Source: Gammaproteobacteria bacterium (GTDB lineage Bacteria; Pseudomonadota; Gammaproteobacteria; Arenicellales; UBA868). Taken from it: a stretch of DNA of 49,000 bases. The stretch lies in contig JAKUQR010000021.1 of assembly GCA_022450155.1 (NCBI GenBank), positions 1 to 49,000 on the forward strand, written 5' to 3'. Shown in pieces: positions 17,975 through 27,381 of this stretch. The position numbers were made by a program, and so were the translations under genes. Numbering within the stretch: position 1 is the first letter of the stretch; each line of letters starts with the position of its first letter. Below the pieces are notes generated by a model. It was not told where the DNA came from. It did no database searches and worked only from the letters and a program-made list of their open reading frames with translations.

Positions 17975-18332
17975 TCAAAACTCAGGTAGTCAGGGATAAG
18001 GAGCGCTGCTTTCCCCTGGCTGTGCCTTTTTTAGGCCTATTCATCGTGGCACAGTGGGGTCTTGGGCGTGTCTTTAGCCTTAAGGATCGTCCGCCTGAGG
18101 GTGTGGGTAGGCGTTAATATCGGGGTTATGGTTGCTATGCTCCATTACGAATAACGAAATCAAACTTACTCATTGACCTGATCTGTTTGCGGCCATATGA
18201 CTTGCGAATGCGCCTGAGTATGGTTCAGTATCAGACTCTATTAGCAAGACAGCACGACATTGGAAGCAGCCATTTGACAGCACGCTTCGGTCCTGGTGAC
18301 TGATTGATTCTTAACCCTAAGGCGACCAAACC
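17975..18332. other. Intergenic stretch with no recognised gene
   Basis: No open frame with convincing codon use, RNA structure or repeat was recognised in these 358 bases. The last part before 18333 should contain the initiation signals of the alpha/beta hydrolase, but only a weak purine run (TAAGGCGACC) is seen. Confidence 0.4.
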
Positions 18333-19214
18333 ATGCCCTATGTCACGACAGATGATGGCATTCAGTTGTACTACGAGGAAGCAGGCAGTGGCGACACCGT
18401 ACTGTTCGTGCACGAATTCGGCGGCGATCATCGCTCATGGGAGCCACAAATCCGATTCTTCTCGCGCCGCTACCGTTGCATTACCTATGGTGCCCGCGGC
18501 TATCCCCCCTCAGATGTGCCCGATGACCCTGCCACATATTCGCAGCAAAGAGCCGTAATCGATGCCATCAATGTTCTCGACGAGTTGCACATCAGTAACG
18601 CCCATATCGTAGGACTTTCGATGGGGGGCTTTACGGCACTGCACGTTGGGCTTGAATATCCTCAACGGGCACGCTCCCTAGTCGTCGCCGGTTGTGGTTA
18701 CGGCGCGGAAAAAGAACACGCCGAATATTTCAAAGGGGTATCGCTGGAAGTCGCTCAGCAATTCGAATCACTGGGCAGCAAAGCTTTCGCAACGACCTAC
18801 GCCAGCGGCGCAGCGCGCGTCCAGTTTCAAAACAAGGATCCACGAGGATGGGGCGAACTGGTCGAATGGCTCGGCCAGCACTCTTCCGTGGGTGTGGCGA
18901 ATACCATGCGTGGCGTTCAGTGCCAACGACCTTCCCTATACGATTTGGAACCCGGACTGAGCAACCTCGCCACACCGACGCTCGTCATTAACGGAGACGA
19001 GGACGACCACTGTCTGCAACCCGGCCTATTTCTCAAACGCACCATTCCTGCCTGTGGATTGTTAGTGCTGCCAAAGACCGGGCACACGATCAACCTTGAA
19101 GAGCCAAATATGTTCAACTCAGCGGTGGCGGAGTTTTTTGCCCAGGTCGACGCAGGCCAGTGGGCACCGCGCGATCCGCGCGCCGATCCGGCCCAAGTCA
19201 TGCGTACCCGCTGA
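18333..19214 (+). CDS. Alpha/beta hydrolase
   Basis: A 293-residue alpha/beta hydrolase resembling 3-oxoadipate enol-lactonase-type esterases. The nucleophile elbow GLSMGG places S96. The acid is expected in VINGDEDDH near residue 224-227 and the histidine is in KTGHTINLEEP near 250. The oxyanion HG-type motif reads HEFGGDH at 27-33. Length is normal, with a short extra C-terminal tail (PRDPRADPAQVMRTR). It lies between two integrase remnants (16584 and 19231) together with the LLM gene, which suggests the two were brought in together. Confidence 0.9.
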   Translation: MPYVTTDDGIQLYYEEAGSGDTVLFVHEFGGDHRSWEPQIRFFSRRYRCITYGARGYPPSDVPDDPATYSQQRAVIDAINVLDELHISNAHIVGLSMGGFTALHVGLEYPQRARSLVVAGCGYGAEKEHAEYFKGVSLEVAQQFESLGSKAFATTYASGAARVQFQNKDPRGWGELVEWLGQHSSVGVANTMRGVQCQRPSLYDLEPGLSNLATPTLVINGDEDDHCLQPGLFLKRTIPACGLLVLPKTGHTINLEEPNMFNSAVAEFFAQVDAGQWAPRDPRADPAQVMRTR

Positions 19215-19230
19215 CCGGTCGGACAAAACT

Positions 19231-19540
19231 TCAGGTGCAGTCCGCCAGGCGCGCTACGGTGCCCGTGAGTACCCGTGTGCCGTGAAACAGGTCCTCTGCC
19301 TTGCAGGATTCGGGCGCCTTTAGGATCAGGCCAGTGTGACCAGAATGTGACCAATCCTCGAGTACTTTGACTGCATTTCGCAGGTTCTCAGGTACTAGGT
19401 GTGCATACCTCTCCGTCATCTTCACAGTACTGTGTCCTAAGATTTCGCGCACTTCCATCAAGGGTCTGCCTGCCAGCCATGACCATCCAGGACGCACAAG
19501 TATGCCGACGGGTATTAGGCGTGCAATCCTCGATCTGAGC
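19231..19540 (-). pseudogene. Second tyrosine recombinase C-terminal fragment, frameshifted
   Basis: The minus strand encodes PLMEVREILGHSTVKMTERY with AHLVPENLRNAVKVLEDW after it: the LGH box, the nucleophile tyrosine and the end of an integrase. Just upstream, in another frame, RRHTCASWMVMAGR continues the same protein, so a frameshift lies near 19468. The preceding residues read NTRRHT where HDLRHT is expected. The N-terminal half is absent. The tail SHSGHTGLILKAPESCK covers the repeated motif at 19332. Ends 16 bp after the hydrolase stop. Confidence 0.72.
19332..19352 (+). repeat. Copy 1 of a ~21-bp motif found in recombinase tails
   Basis: The core GTGTGACCAGAATGTGACC occurs here, at 37487-37507 with one change and at 48973-48993 with one change, all in the same orientation. 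In each case the complementary strand encodes the S-H-x-G-x-T tail of an integrase-like frame, so it is a candidate recombination core. Confidence 0.6.
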
Positions 19541-19615
19541 CTCAGTGTTAGGGGACTTTAAAGCCCAAACACTATTATTTAAGTCTTTTCTGAATATTCA
19601 CGTACAATGTTTTAG

Positions 19616-19819
19616 ATAAAACAGGGGTTTGCCCTTAGTAAGTCACCAGAGGAGCTTAAATGGACTTACGGGCTAAGTGATCCCAGTAATGGAGAAGGCG
19701 ATTCATACAACCTTGTCTACTCCCAATACCCAACTAACACTGTAAACCTCTCTGCAGGAACAGACAGAGGAATGTGTAGATGTGTTTCATCCGACCGCAG
19801 TTTCAATTCCTTTGCGTGA
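19616..19819 (+). pseudogene. Open fragment of an unidentified protein without a start codon
   Basis: After a TAG at 19613 the frame stays open for 67 codons to a TGA at 19817. The reading includes SKSPEELKWTYGLSDPSNGE and a Cys pair (GMCRCVS). It has no usable start codon or ribosome binding site and a lower GC content than the genes to the left. No family recognised. The rest of 19820-20031 shows nothing beyond a GGAGA before the next ATG. Confidence 0.3.
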
Positions 19820-20031
19820 GTAAGGCATGATTAGATGCAGGCATACGACTGTATGACTCGTTTTCTTTGGGAATTTGATGGAGAGGCTAGGCGAGTTACT
19901 CCCAGCACTCCACTGCCAGAACTTCGGCTATCTACATATACTTTCAGCCACCTTCAATAAACAATACTACTAAATGAAAAAATGGAGGGTGCCAAAAGTC
20001 AATCGCACCATTCTCGAAGCGGAGAGATCGT

Positions 20032-20469
20032 ATGAGTGAACAAAATGGACTATCGACTCAAGACTACCTGGACATTCAAAACCTGTATGCCTTGTACAAC
20101 CTCAGCAGCGATGCCGCAGACTCCGACACTTATGCCTCGTGTTTTACCAACGATGGTGTTCTTGAGGCGCCGGATATAGGCATCAGTGTCTCCGGCCGAG
20201 AAGCTCTGATAGCTCACAAGGAACGCGATAAAGCGAACCGTGGGGGCAAATATAGGCGGCACTGGAATGGCAGCTTGCATCTAGAACTCAGATCCGATGG
20301 CTCAGTCCTGGGGCGTTGTTACCTGGTTGCCTACAACGGCTCGCCGGGACAACTTCCGGTATTGGCCGACTGCGGCGTATACGAAGACACCGTGATCCAG
20401 CATAACGGTCAGTGGAAATTTTCCCGACGCATCCTGACCATGGATGCTTCGAGTTGGGGGAAAAACTGA
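20032..20469 (+). CDS. SnoaL-like (NTF2-fold) protein
   Basis: A 145-residue NTF2/SnoaL-like domain protein. The family pattern is visible in DIQNLYALYNLSSDAADSDT followed by YASCFTNDGVLEAP, then a LHLELRSDGSVLGRCYLVAY beta region and KFSRRILTMD near the end. Such proteins may be small dehydratases, cyclases or ligand binders; the reaction is not predictable here. GGAGA lies 6-8 bases before the ATG. Its 3' end overlaps an opposing frame (20302-20781) that is probably artificially extended. Confidence 0.85.
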   Translation: MSEQNGLSTQDYLDIQNLYALYNLSSDAADSDTYASCFTNDGVLEAPDIGISVSGREALIAHKERDKANRGGKYRRHWNGSLHLELRSDGSVLGRCYLVAYNGSPGQLPVLADCGVYEDTVIQHNGQWKFSRRILTMDASSWGKN

Positions 20470-20781
20470 GGAAATAAGAAAACTGAAGACGGACATCACG
20501 TACATGTCGGTTGCCTTGATCGTCGGATTCTGTTGATAAACTAGAAAATAGGATCTGATTGGTTTAACCATTTCTCTCCAGGGCCGAATAAGTCGCCCTG
20601 CTGATATCTCGTCTTCTATTAATGGTAGGAATCCCAGCGCAATATCTGAAGTATCGTCGTATTGATCGAGATTTTCTTTCACAAAATCAACATATCGCTG
20701 TTTCTCACTGTCTGACATAGCAATGGCATTTGTGGTGAAAAATGCTCCTAAGAAGAAGATTGTTACTAGCAACTTGGGCAT
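20302..20781 (-). pseudogene. Chimeric frame: signal peptide joined to a possible LysR C-terminal tail
   Basis: The ATG at 20781 has GGAGG 5 bases upstream and gives a clean signal peptide MPKLLVTIFFLGAFFTTNAIA. After about 25 polar residues the reading becomes ALGFLPLIEDEISAGRLIRP and continues RSYFLVYQQNP, which resembles the end of the effector domain of GcvA-type LysR regulators. Such a tail does not belong behind a signal peptide. The last ~55 codons run antisense through the SnoaL-like gene and are probably not native. It may be a small secreted protein truncated by a rearrangement. The LysR resemblance is by eye. Confidence 0.4.
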
Positions 20782-20822
20782 TTCGACCTCCAAAATGTTT
20801 TTGCAACACGAATATCTATGGG

Positions 20823-21233
20823 CTATAAATCAAGTCTTTGGAGAAACCACATACTGTGTTTTTCGATCGTTACCGGATCATTGATCCAGACCCATTGACC
20901 AGTCTTACCTAGTCCCTCAAGGATTGCGTCACCAGAAATGCTGGTAGTCAGTTCATCACTACACGTGATCTCTAAATAGTAACTTTGCCGAATTCTTGAA
21001 TAAGTATTAGCAGAACCTATGTCTTCTACAAAAGGACCAACAGAAAGCATGCCTTCATTCTTATCGCGCCACTCGTATGGAATATCCAACTTGCTAAGCT
21101 GTTGAGCAATTGATTCTCGAATCCTCGTACATGACACATCGTGTACACCCATACTTGCTCCCATCGACACACGCTCTAGTGATTCTGTTTGCAAAGAAGT
21201 TGTTTGCACACAACCCACCATGCCAAAGATCAC
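20823..21233 (-). CDS. Putative lipoprotein of unknown function
   Basis: A 136-residue protein if started at GTG 21233. The frame is open upstream to a TAA and would supply ALYYYLIAVIFGMVGC, a good lipoprotein signal with cysteine at the lipobox, but no ATG is available there (only GTA or ATT), so either a rare start is used or the start was lost. The rest has three cysteines and a PFVEDIGSANTYSRIRQSYY segment; no family recognised. It follows the metalloprotease-like gene by about 30 bp on the same strand and is AT-rich like its neighbours. Confidence 0.5.
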   Translation of the reverse strand: MIFGMVGCVQTTSLQTESLERVSMGASMGVHDVSCTRIRESIAQQLSKLDIPYEWRDKNEGMLSVGPFVEDIGSANTYSRIRQSYYLEITCSDELTTSISGDAILEGLGKTGQWVWINDPVTIEKHSMWFLQRLDL

Positions 21234-21265
21234 TGCAATAAGATAATAATATAAAGCAATCCTAA

Positions 21266-22649
21266 TTACTTATTCTCCTCCGTAAAATAAATCCCCAGCG
21301 GAATCAGTTTTCTTCCATTCTTCTCATATGCGATAGACGATTTAGGAGACCGTGAATAGTTACTGGTTAATTTTGAACTAATATTTTTTCCCGGCGACAG
21401 TGAGTATAAAAGTCCAATCATATTGGTGACTGCAGACGTTCTCGGGCCAACTCCTACATATTTGTTCATTACAGTTTTGTCATCCGTGTGTCGCGCAAAC
21501 CCACTACAATGGCCTATCTCATGCTCCATAAGGTCTGCGTGGGTACAGTTCATGTTGCCTATGTCGGAGTTAACGTAAATCTTACACTTAGCATATTCCC
21601 CCGAACTGTACATATACGGAACTGCCCAACCACAAGCATTTCTATATTGACTCGAGTAACCCATAATTTGAATGCCCTGAGCAGGTGCCGACCCAACAAA
21701 GCTAAAACTTACAGTTGGCCACCATTGCACCCTCTCGCCACTCTGATCTCGTCGCTCCGGACACTTGTATTCTTGTTGATGGCCAGCGTCGTGTCCTATT
21801 CGAGAATTTTGTACATTCATTGTGCTTACATAGGTAGTTGTAAACTCCACTCGGCCAACTACATGTAGTAGTTGTAGTTGTACTCGTTGAAGTCGTAGAA
21901 CAAGCTGAGCGTCCCTCCGTTTGTCCATGATTGATGTAGTGCGAATTACCCCATGCTTCAATACTTTGTCCACCACCGGATGAGTTATAAACAGCCAACA
22001 AGTCTGGATATTTGCGAACGTAATCTCCGTAGCAACTTTCGGCACTCGAAGAAGTCGTCGTGGTAGTAGTTGTGGCGGTCGTTGAGCTACAGCTTGCAGC
22101 GGACAATCCGCTGTAGGTTCGACCTTCTGTGCGACCATTATTGCAGTAGTGGTTCTTTCCCCACGCACTTTTGGTTTGTCCGCCTCCACTAGCATTGTAG
22201 ACAGCCAACAGATCACCATATTTATTAACATAACCAACAGTCACAACGTTATAAGCGCCACTACCACTACTACACTGCTGCTCATCAGCATCAATGATGG
22301 TAGTAGTACTACCATGTTGGCTTGTACACCAATTGTCCAACGCTTGAATTAACGTCGCCGTACTATGAGGTTTTCCGTGATAAGCATAGTACTTGTTAAC
22401 CGAATCGCATTTCGCCAGAACTTTATGCAATATGTGGTCGACATATTTCGTCCCAGCAAATACGAGATCACAACTGGCTGACCGATTATAGGGAGAACCT
22501 TCTACATCCAAATTATCAGCTGCAGTTGGCGCAACATCTGTCCCAGCTAATCCCAACTCCACACCAGATTGTGTGCTGTTATCACTACAAGAAGAGATCA
22601 CCAATGCCGTTAGGCATACGGATGCAACCAAGACTAAGCGCTTGATCAT
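21266..22649 (-). pseudogene. Secreted lipoprotein metalloprotease (metzincin-like) split by a frameshift
   Basis: The first frame starts at 22649 with a lipoprotein signal (LVISSC, C21). It holds two ~38-residue repeats at residues 140-177 and 210-247 (core LLAVYNxSGGGQ...WG..HY.N.G.TEGR) separated by Thr/Ser-rich linkers, and closes at 21702. The second frame, open over 21266-22237, carries CPERRDQSGERVQWWP and then MEHEIGHCSGFARH, an H-E-x-G-H-x-x-G-x-x-x-H zinc site as in metzincins, with a possible Met-turn TVMN. A frame change between about 21715 and 21880 would join them into one ~460-residue surface protease. The break could be real decay, a sequencing error, or a regulated shift. Confidence 0.68.
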
Positions 22650-22666
22650 AGAATCCTTCCTCTTCT

Positions 22667-22999
22667 TCAGTACAACTTAACCAGCCTCCAACGGGTCGTA
22701 TTACTCACGAATTTATAGGGTTTATTGATGCTGGCAATCCTTAAGTCAGCGTCAGTCTGATACAGCTTCAATGGCACGATTAGGTTAGGTGTGAGTGCGG
22801 GGTATACACCGGTTAGTTTCTTAATCTTTATCTTCGCTAATGGTGCAAATTTCCCTGTCTCATCTCTTCTAATGTGCTCTGGTCCAACCCCATCCAACCA
22901 AATCCAGCACTTTGGACGGTGACTTTTTGACTGTTCTGACGATACCGTACTACAATTCAATACCTTATCGATCAGTGTGGAGTCTTCCGGACTTACCAT
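22667..22999 (-). pseudogene. Doubtful frame ending next to the protease gene, partly inside a repeat
   Basis: A 110-codon frame whose first ~45 codons are the complement of the 208-bp repeat. The other half includes YQTDADLRIASINKPYKF, which faintly recalls the N-terminus of phage-type integrases (TDA-x-I-R-x-A-x-x-x-x-K-P-Y-K). It may be another recombinase scrap rather than a gene. No ribosome binding site was seen. Confidence 0.22.
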
Positions 23000-23067
23000 C
23001 TTTTCAACGACTTACGTAGTCTGATTACCGGTTTTCTCTTCGACTGTGCCTAAAATGTACCTAACTG
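22860..23067 (+). repeat. 208-bp direct repeat, copy 1
   Basis: Starting TCATCTCTTCTAATGTGCTC and ending GTACCTAACTG, this block recurs at 37595-37802 in the same orientation and at exactly the same length, with only about a dozen scattered changes. The complementary strand near its end encodes LGTVEEKTGNQTT before a stop, which looks like an integrase tail. A third, diverged 50-bp version of the end is at 44669-44720. Confidence 0.75.
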
Positions 23068-23161
23068 TTGTGCACGTTAGACAGTTCTGTCACTGCGTCA
23101 TGCATCCGTTTCTTATCTATCATTCGAGAAATCACTTATAGATGAAGCACGAGAAATAGAA

Positions 23162-24238
23162 ATGCCGACCAACGTCAGCCCGGAATACAAACAGGCCGAG
23201 GTGGAGTACCGTCAGGCACGGGAACCTCGTGAGCGCCTTGACTGCCTGCAGGAGATGCTCCGTACCATCCCAAAGCACAAGGGTACGGAGAACCTGCAGG
23301 CCGATATCAAGACCCGTGTCAAGCAACTCAGGGAAGAGCTGACGGGGCCCAAGAAAGGGGCTCATCGCAGTGGACCTTCCCATGTAATTCGCGCAGAGGG
23401 TGCCGCGCAGGTCAGTCTAATCGGTGCCCCTAACGTTGGAAAGTCGAGCCTCCATGATCGGTTGACTCATTCCGGCGCCGGCATCGGCGTGTATCCGTTT
23501 ACGACCCACTTACCACAGCCGGGCATGATGGCATTTGAGGACATTCAGTTTCAATTGATCGACCTGCCACCCGTATCTGCGGATTTCATGGAAAACTGGT
23601 ACATAAACGCATTGCAACCGGCGGACGCAGCTCTGCTCGTGGTCGACCCTGCTGAACCGGACTGTGTCGAGCAGGTGCAGGTGATCCTCAATCGGCTGGT
23701 GGAAAAGAAGGTCACGTTGCTCGAGTCTTGGCCCGGACCGATCCCACAGGCTAACGCCGCAGCGCTCCCAGCTGCCAACGGTAGATTCGATGATGGCACC
23801 TCGCAAGACGGTGATGAGATCAAGGATCCCTTTCGCAACGACCTCCCCACGTTGATGGTGGCAAACAAGGCAGACCTGAGTGGTAGTGGCGAGGAGTTGC
23901 AGTTGCTGCAGGCTCTGCTCGGCACCCGGTTGCCGGCGATGGTGGTTTCGGCCAAAACCGGCGACGGATTGGAATACCTGGGGCCGTTCCTTGCCAGTGC
24001 ACTGCAGATTGTTCGCGTGTACACCCGTATCCCCGGTAAATCCGCTGATCTCGATCGACCGTTTACAGTACGCCAGGGCGGCACCGTGCGGGACGTCGCC
24101 CGCCTGGTGCACAAGGATATTGCGCACTCGCTCAAGTTTGCCCGCCTCTGGGGTGGTGGCCAGTTTGTCGGACAGCGAGTGAGTGCTGAGTACCAAGTCG
24201 CCGACGGCGATATTATTGAGTTACACAGTGACCCGTGA
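23162..24238 (+). CDS. DRG/Obg-type GTPase with C-terminal TGS domain
   Basis: A 358-residue GTP-binding protein of the developmentally regulated GTPase (DRG) type, which in bacteria occurs sporadically and is probably ribosome-associated. An N-terminal helical segment (1-65) precedes the G domain: G1 GAPNVGKSS at 88-96, G3 LIDLPPV near 141-147 (the usual glycine of D-x-x-G is proline) and G4 NKAD near 236. A TGS domain fills about 290-358 (RPFTVRQGGTVRDVARLVHK and DGDIIELH). Length is normal. It stands alone, just downstream of the repeat, and runs directly into a truncated alcohol dehydrogenase stub. Confidence 0.9.
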   Translation: MPTNVSPEYKQAEVEYRQAREPRERLDCLQEMLRTIPKHKGTENLQADIKTRVKQLREELTGPKKGAHRSGPSHVIRAEGAAQVSLIGAPNVGKSSLHDRLTHSGAGIGVYPFTTHLPQPGMMAFEDIQFQLIDLPPVSADFMENWYINALQPADAALLVVDPAEPDCVEQVQVILNRLVEKKVTLLESWPGPIPQANAAALPAANGRFDDGTSQDGDEIKDPFRNDLPTLMVANKADLSGSGEELQLLQALLGTRLPAMVVSAKTGDGLEYLGPFLASALQIVRVYTRIPGKSADLDRPFTVRQGGTVRDVARLVHKDIAHSLKFARLWGGGQFVGQRVSAEYQVADGDIIELHSDP

Positions 24239-24346
24239 TTGAAAACCAAAGCAGCTGTTTTCAAGCAACCCGGCGATACATTGGCAATCGAGGAGGTGAC
24301 CGATCCCACTACGGCAGCGTTTCTTCTGTGTGCAATCCGTGGGTAA
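24239..24346 (+). pseudogene. N-terminal stub of a zinc-type alcohol dehydrogenase (MDR family)
   Basis: Immediately after the GTPase stop, a TTG-started frame of 35 codons reads KTKAAVFKQPGDTLAIEEV, which matches the first strand of medium-chain dehydrogenases (KAAV..EPG..L.IEEV). It collapses after about 25 residues and ends at a TAA. The rest of the enzyme is missing. No start ATG; it is the 5' scrap of a deleted gene. The following 123 bases before the slipin gene show nothing. Confidence 0.55.
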
Positions 24347-24469
24347 TTCTGGCCAGCCCCCAGCTATCTTGAATGACGTCGATAGGGGATGTCATGGCCG
24401 GCAGGGAGGTCATTTTCCTGCTTTGCGGTCAGAGAGCACCGTCTCGTTCATTGATAACGGCCCCCTTCT

Positions 24470-25390
24470 TTAGTCAGGTTCCTGGTGAGTGCTGCCGTCG
24501 TCCGTCCGGTCTTGCTTGACCAGATTCGCCAAGGACCCTAGGAAATCCATTGGCAGTGGAAACACAATCGTCGAGGTGCCTTCTCCTGTAATCTCGGTCA
24601 GCGTCTGCAGATAGCGCAATTGCAGCGCCTGTGGTTGCCTAGAGAGTACCTGGGCCGCCTGCAGCAGATTCTCCGATGCCTGGAGTTCACCTTCGGCATG
24701 GATGACTTTGGCACGCCGCTCCCGTTCTGCTTCCGCCTGTCGGGCAATGGCCCGGACCATGCTCTCGTCTAGGTCAACGTGTTTGATCTCGACGTTGGAC
24801 ACCTTGATTCCCCAACTGTCAGTATTCTGGTCCAGTATCTCCTGAATGTCATGGTTGAGTTTTTCCCGTTCGGACAGCATTTCGTCGAGCTCGTGCTGGC
24901 CCAGCACCGAGCGCAGTGTAGTCTGCGCGAGCTGGCTGGTCGCCGCGAGGAAGTTCTCGACCTGGATGATGGCCCGTTCAGCATCAATGACACGGAAGTA
25001 CACGACCGCGTTGACTTTGACTGAGACGTTGTCTTTGGAGATGACATCCTGTGTGGGAACGTCCATGACGATAGTACGCATGTCTACGCGCACCATTTGC
25101 TGAATGCCGGGAATCAGGATGATGAGTCCGGGGCCTTTTACTTTCCAGAAGCGGCCCAGCATAAACACAACGCTACGCTGGTACTCCCTCAGAATGCGAA
25201 TGGCGGAGGCAAATAACGCCACAACAACAAGCAGTCCAATACCCCATGACAACATTGTCATTCCACTACCCCCGGGCTCCTTGCCTGCCAGTACTGGTAG
25301 AACCGAATTACTCGAGAAGATCTCTACAAGGACATACCCTATCACAAAGAGCAAACCGAGAAGACTTGTGATTAGGGCTCCTTTCCACAT
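24470..25390 (-). CDS. Slipin / stomatin-like SPFH-domain membrane protein
   Basis: A 306-residue protein with two N-terminal hydrophobic segments (near 5-30 and 45-65) and an SPFH/band-7 domain. Diagnostic parts are [20 protein letters not shown] at about 70-89, [20 protein letters not shown] and [20 protein letters not shown]. Partnered slipin and NfeD proteins form membrane microdomain complexes involved in membrane-protein quality control. It starts 5 bp after the NfeD stop on the same strand, the classic NfeD-slipin operon. Confidence 0.93.
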   Translation of the reverse strand: MWKGALITSLLGLLFVIGYVLVEIFSSNSVLPVLAGKEPGGSGMTMLSWGIGLLVVVALFASAIRILREYQRSVVFMLGRFWKVKGPGLIILIPGIQQMVRVDMRTIVMDVPTQDVISKDNVSVKVNAVVYFRVIDAERAIIQVENFLAATSQLAQTTLRSVLGQHELDEMLSEREKLNHDIQEILDQNTDSWGIKVSNVEIKHVDLDESMVRAIARQAEAERERRAKVIHAEGELQASENLLQAAQVLSRQPQALQLRYLQTLTEITGEGTSTIVFPLPMDFLGSLANLVKQDRTDDGSTHQEPD

Positions 25391-25395
25391 TCTTC

Positions 25396-26808
25396 TTAAT
25401 CCCGCGGATGTGGCTCAACAATGACCGTCAGGCCCTCCACCGCAGTGACACGCACTCTGTCGCCCGCCTTCAGCGGAACCCGAGTGCGCGCTTTCCAGTC
25501 CTCACTGTGGACCCGCACCCGCCCTTCATCTGCAAACTCCGTAATTACTTCACCGACACTGCCCAACAGTTCTTCCTGGCCCGTGACAATTGGTTGGCGC
25601 CGAGCTTTTGCAGCTAGACCAACAATCCCAACAAACACCAAGGCATTAACGATCCCTATACCAATCATCATAGGTAACGACACGGCAAACCCCTCAATAT
25701 CTGTGTCGATCAGAATGACTGTCCCGATTACAAATGCGACCACACCGCCGATTCCCAACGCCCCGAAACTAGGAAGAAACGCCTCCGCTACCATAAAGCC
25801 AATGCCAACTAAGATGAGTCCTACGCCCGCATAGTCAACCGGTAGCACTTGCGCGGCATAAAGCGCTAGCAGCAAACAAATTGCCCCAACCACTCCTGGC
25901 AATACAAATCCTGGGTTAAGTAACTCATATATTAGGCCCAACATGCCGAGTGTCATCAATATAGGAAGAATGGTCGGGTGCGTGATTACCGACAACAACT
26001 GACTACGCCAGTCGGGTCGAAGATATTCTACGGAAACTTCTGTAGTTTTTAAGACCTGCTCGACCCCAAGGACATTGACCGTGTGTCCGTCCAACTTCTG
26101 CAGTAGGTCTGTTACATCATCTGCCAGGAAATCGATAACTTGCTGGTCAATAGCCTCGTTTGACGAGAGGCTTGCTGCCTCCCGGACAGCTTTCTCGGCC
26201 CAGTCGGCGTTACGCCCGCGTAAGTGCGCCAACCCGCGAATGTACGCAGCCGCGTCATTGACGATTTTTCGCTCCATAGCACTTTCAGGTTCGTTGTTCT
26301 GGTCCGCGTTCTGGTCGCCGCCCGGACCCGGCGTTTCTTGATTTTCTCTATCCTTTGCATCTGAATCACGGCGCGGATCGGATGGAAGATCGGGGAGACC
26401 AGGGGCACTACCAATTTGTACAGGAGTGGCCGCACCAAGCGTTGTAGCAGGCGCCATTGCTGCGATATGACTTGCGTACAAGATATAAGTACCCGCGCTC
26501 GCAGCCCGTGCCCCGCTAGGTGCCACAAAAGTTACGACCGGAATCGGCGAGGCAATGATGTCCTGTATGATGTCCCGCATTGCGAGATCTAGCCCCCCTG
26601 GCGTGTCAAGCCGAAGGATTGCAACAGCAGCGTTGGATTGCTGAGCGTCTTTGAGTCCGCGCCGAATATAATCACTAGTGGCGGGGCCAATAGGTCCATC
26701 TACTTCTAGTACTACCGCCTGTGTCGCTGTAGATTCTTGACTTAACGACAAGAATGGCCATATTAGTAAAGCAACCCAAGTTATCCAACGAATTCGGCAC
26801 GGGGTCAT
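25396..26808 (-). CDS. NfeD-type membrane-bound serine protease (ClpP class)
   Basis: A 470-residue long NfeD protein. A signal peptide or first membrane segment (residues 5-25) is followed by a ClpP/SppA-like protease domain ([20 protein letters not shown]), with the catalytic serine in [12 protein letters not shown] near residue 106. A charged linker follows, then several membrane segments (from about 285) and a C-terminal OB-fold NfeD domain ([22 protein letters not shown]). In family members the Ser-Lys dyad cleaves stomatin-like partners, here the adjacent slipin. Length and motifs are intact. Confidence 0.93.
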   Translation of the reverse strand: MTPCRIRWITWVALLIWPFLSLSQESTATQAVVLEVDGPIGPATSDYIRRGLKDAQQSNAAVAILRLDTPGGLDLAMRDIIQDIIASPIPVVTFVAPSGARAASAGTYILYASHIAAMAPATTLGAATPVQIGSAPGLPDLPSDPRRDSDAKDRENQETPGPGGDQNADQNNEPESAMERKIVNDAAAYIRGLAHLRGRNADWAEKAVREAASLSSNEAIDQQVIDFLADDVTDLLQKLDGHTVNVLGVEQVLKTTEVSVEYLRPDWRSQLLSVITHPTILPILMTLGMLGLIYELLNPGFVLPGVVGAICLLLALYAAQVLPVDYAGVGLILVGIGFMVAEAFLPSFGALGIGGVVAFVIGTVILIDTDIEGFAVSLPMMIGIGIVNALVFVGIVGLAAKARRQPIVTGQEELLGSVGEVITEFADEGRVRVHSEDWKARTRVPLKAGDRVRVTAVEGLTVIVEPHPRD

Positions 26809-27381
26809 AGTTATGGCTCCTTATTCCCTATATCAACTAACTACATAAGCACGTCGATGTGCTTCCAGTGCTAAGACAATGACACAAACTCCAACCAAGA
26901 GAGCGTCTAATTCCTAGGTCGATATGGTGTTTTCTTATACACCCACGCTATCACTTGTAGCAACAACAGATCTACTAAAAATGCCCTGCCCGATAATCTA
27001 GTCCAGTTGTTGTGAGCGTGTTTTGAGCTTACTGCATGATGGTCATTTGGTTGGTTGGGGTGGGTTTGATGGCTCGGGTTACTGGTGCTGGGGGCCTGTC
27101 ATAGTCCAATCAAATCCAGCACTTTCGACGGTAGCTTTGACGGTAACAATATGGCCGTCGTAAGATTACATTCACTATTTCAATCTCTTACAGATCAGTT
27201 CGATCCCACCCATAGCCACCATCTAATCAAATACTTAGGTTTGTGCGTGACGACGCTGACTCGCCGGGGTGCAAATACGGCACAGCAGATTCCCAACAGC
27301 CAGAAAATTCTGTGTTTCTCCGAGAACAGAACGGAATTATCGACATTCGGACGCAACGTAAGCCACGGTTAGAATCCATGC
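26809..27381. other. 573-bp intergenic region with repeat sequences
   Basis: No convincing gene. It holds the right copy of the inverted repeat (26987-27072). From about 27107 to 27143, CAAATCCAGCACTTT plus CGACGGTAGC is a diverged short copy of the 22890 and 37620 repeat segment. An in-frame stretch of 95 codons (27085-27372) has no ribosome binding site and unremarkable composition, so it was not called. Confidence 0.5.
26987..27072 (-). repeat. Right copy of the ~83-bp inverted repeat
   Basis: Reverse complement of the block at 16370-16450 with a few gaps. It shares CCCACCCCAA, CATCATGCAGTA and the block CTGGACTAGATTATCGGGCA. The two copies enclose about 10.5 kb running from the tRNA remnant to the NfeD gene. 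Confidence 0.7.

Noticed and set aside
23510-24309. Long minus-strand frames over the DRG GTPase
   Set aside because: Antisense to an intact GTPase with P-loop, NKAD and TGS domain.
27085-27372. 95-codon frame upstream of the Gfo/Idh gene
   Set aside because: No ribosome binding site, odd composition, and it begins within repeat-derived sequence.
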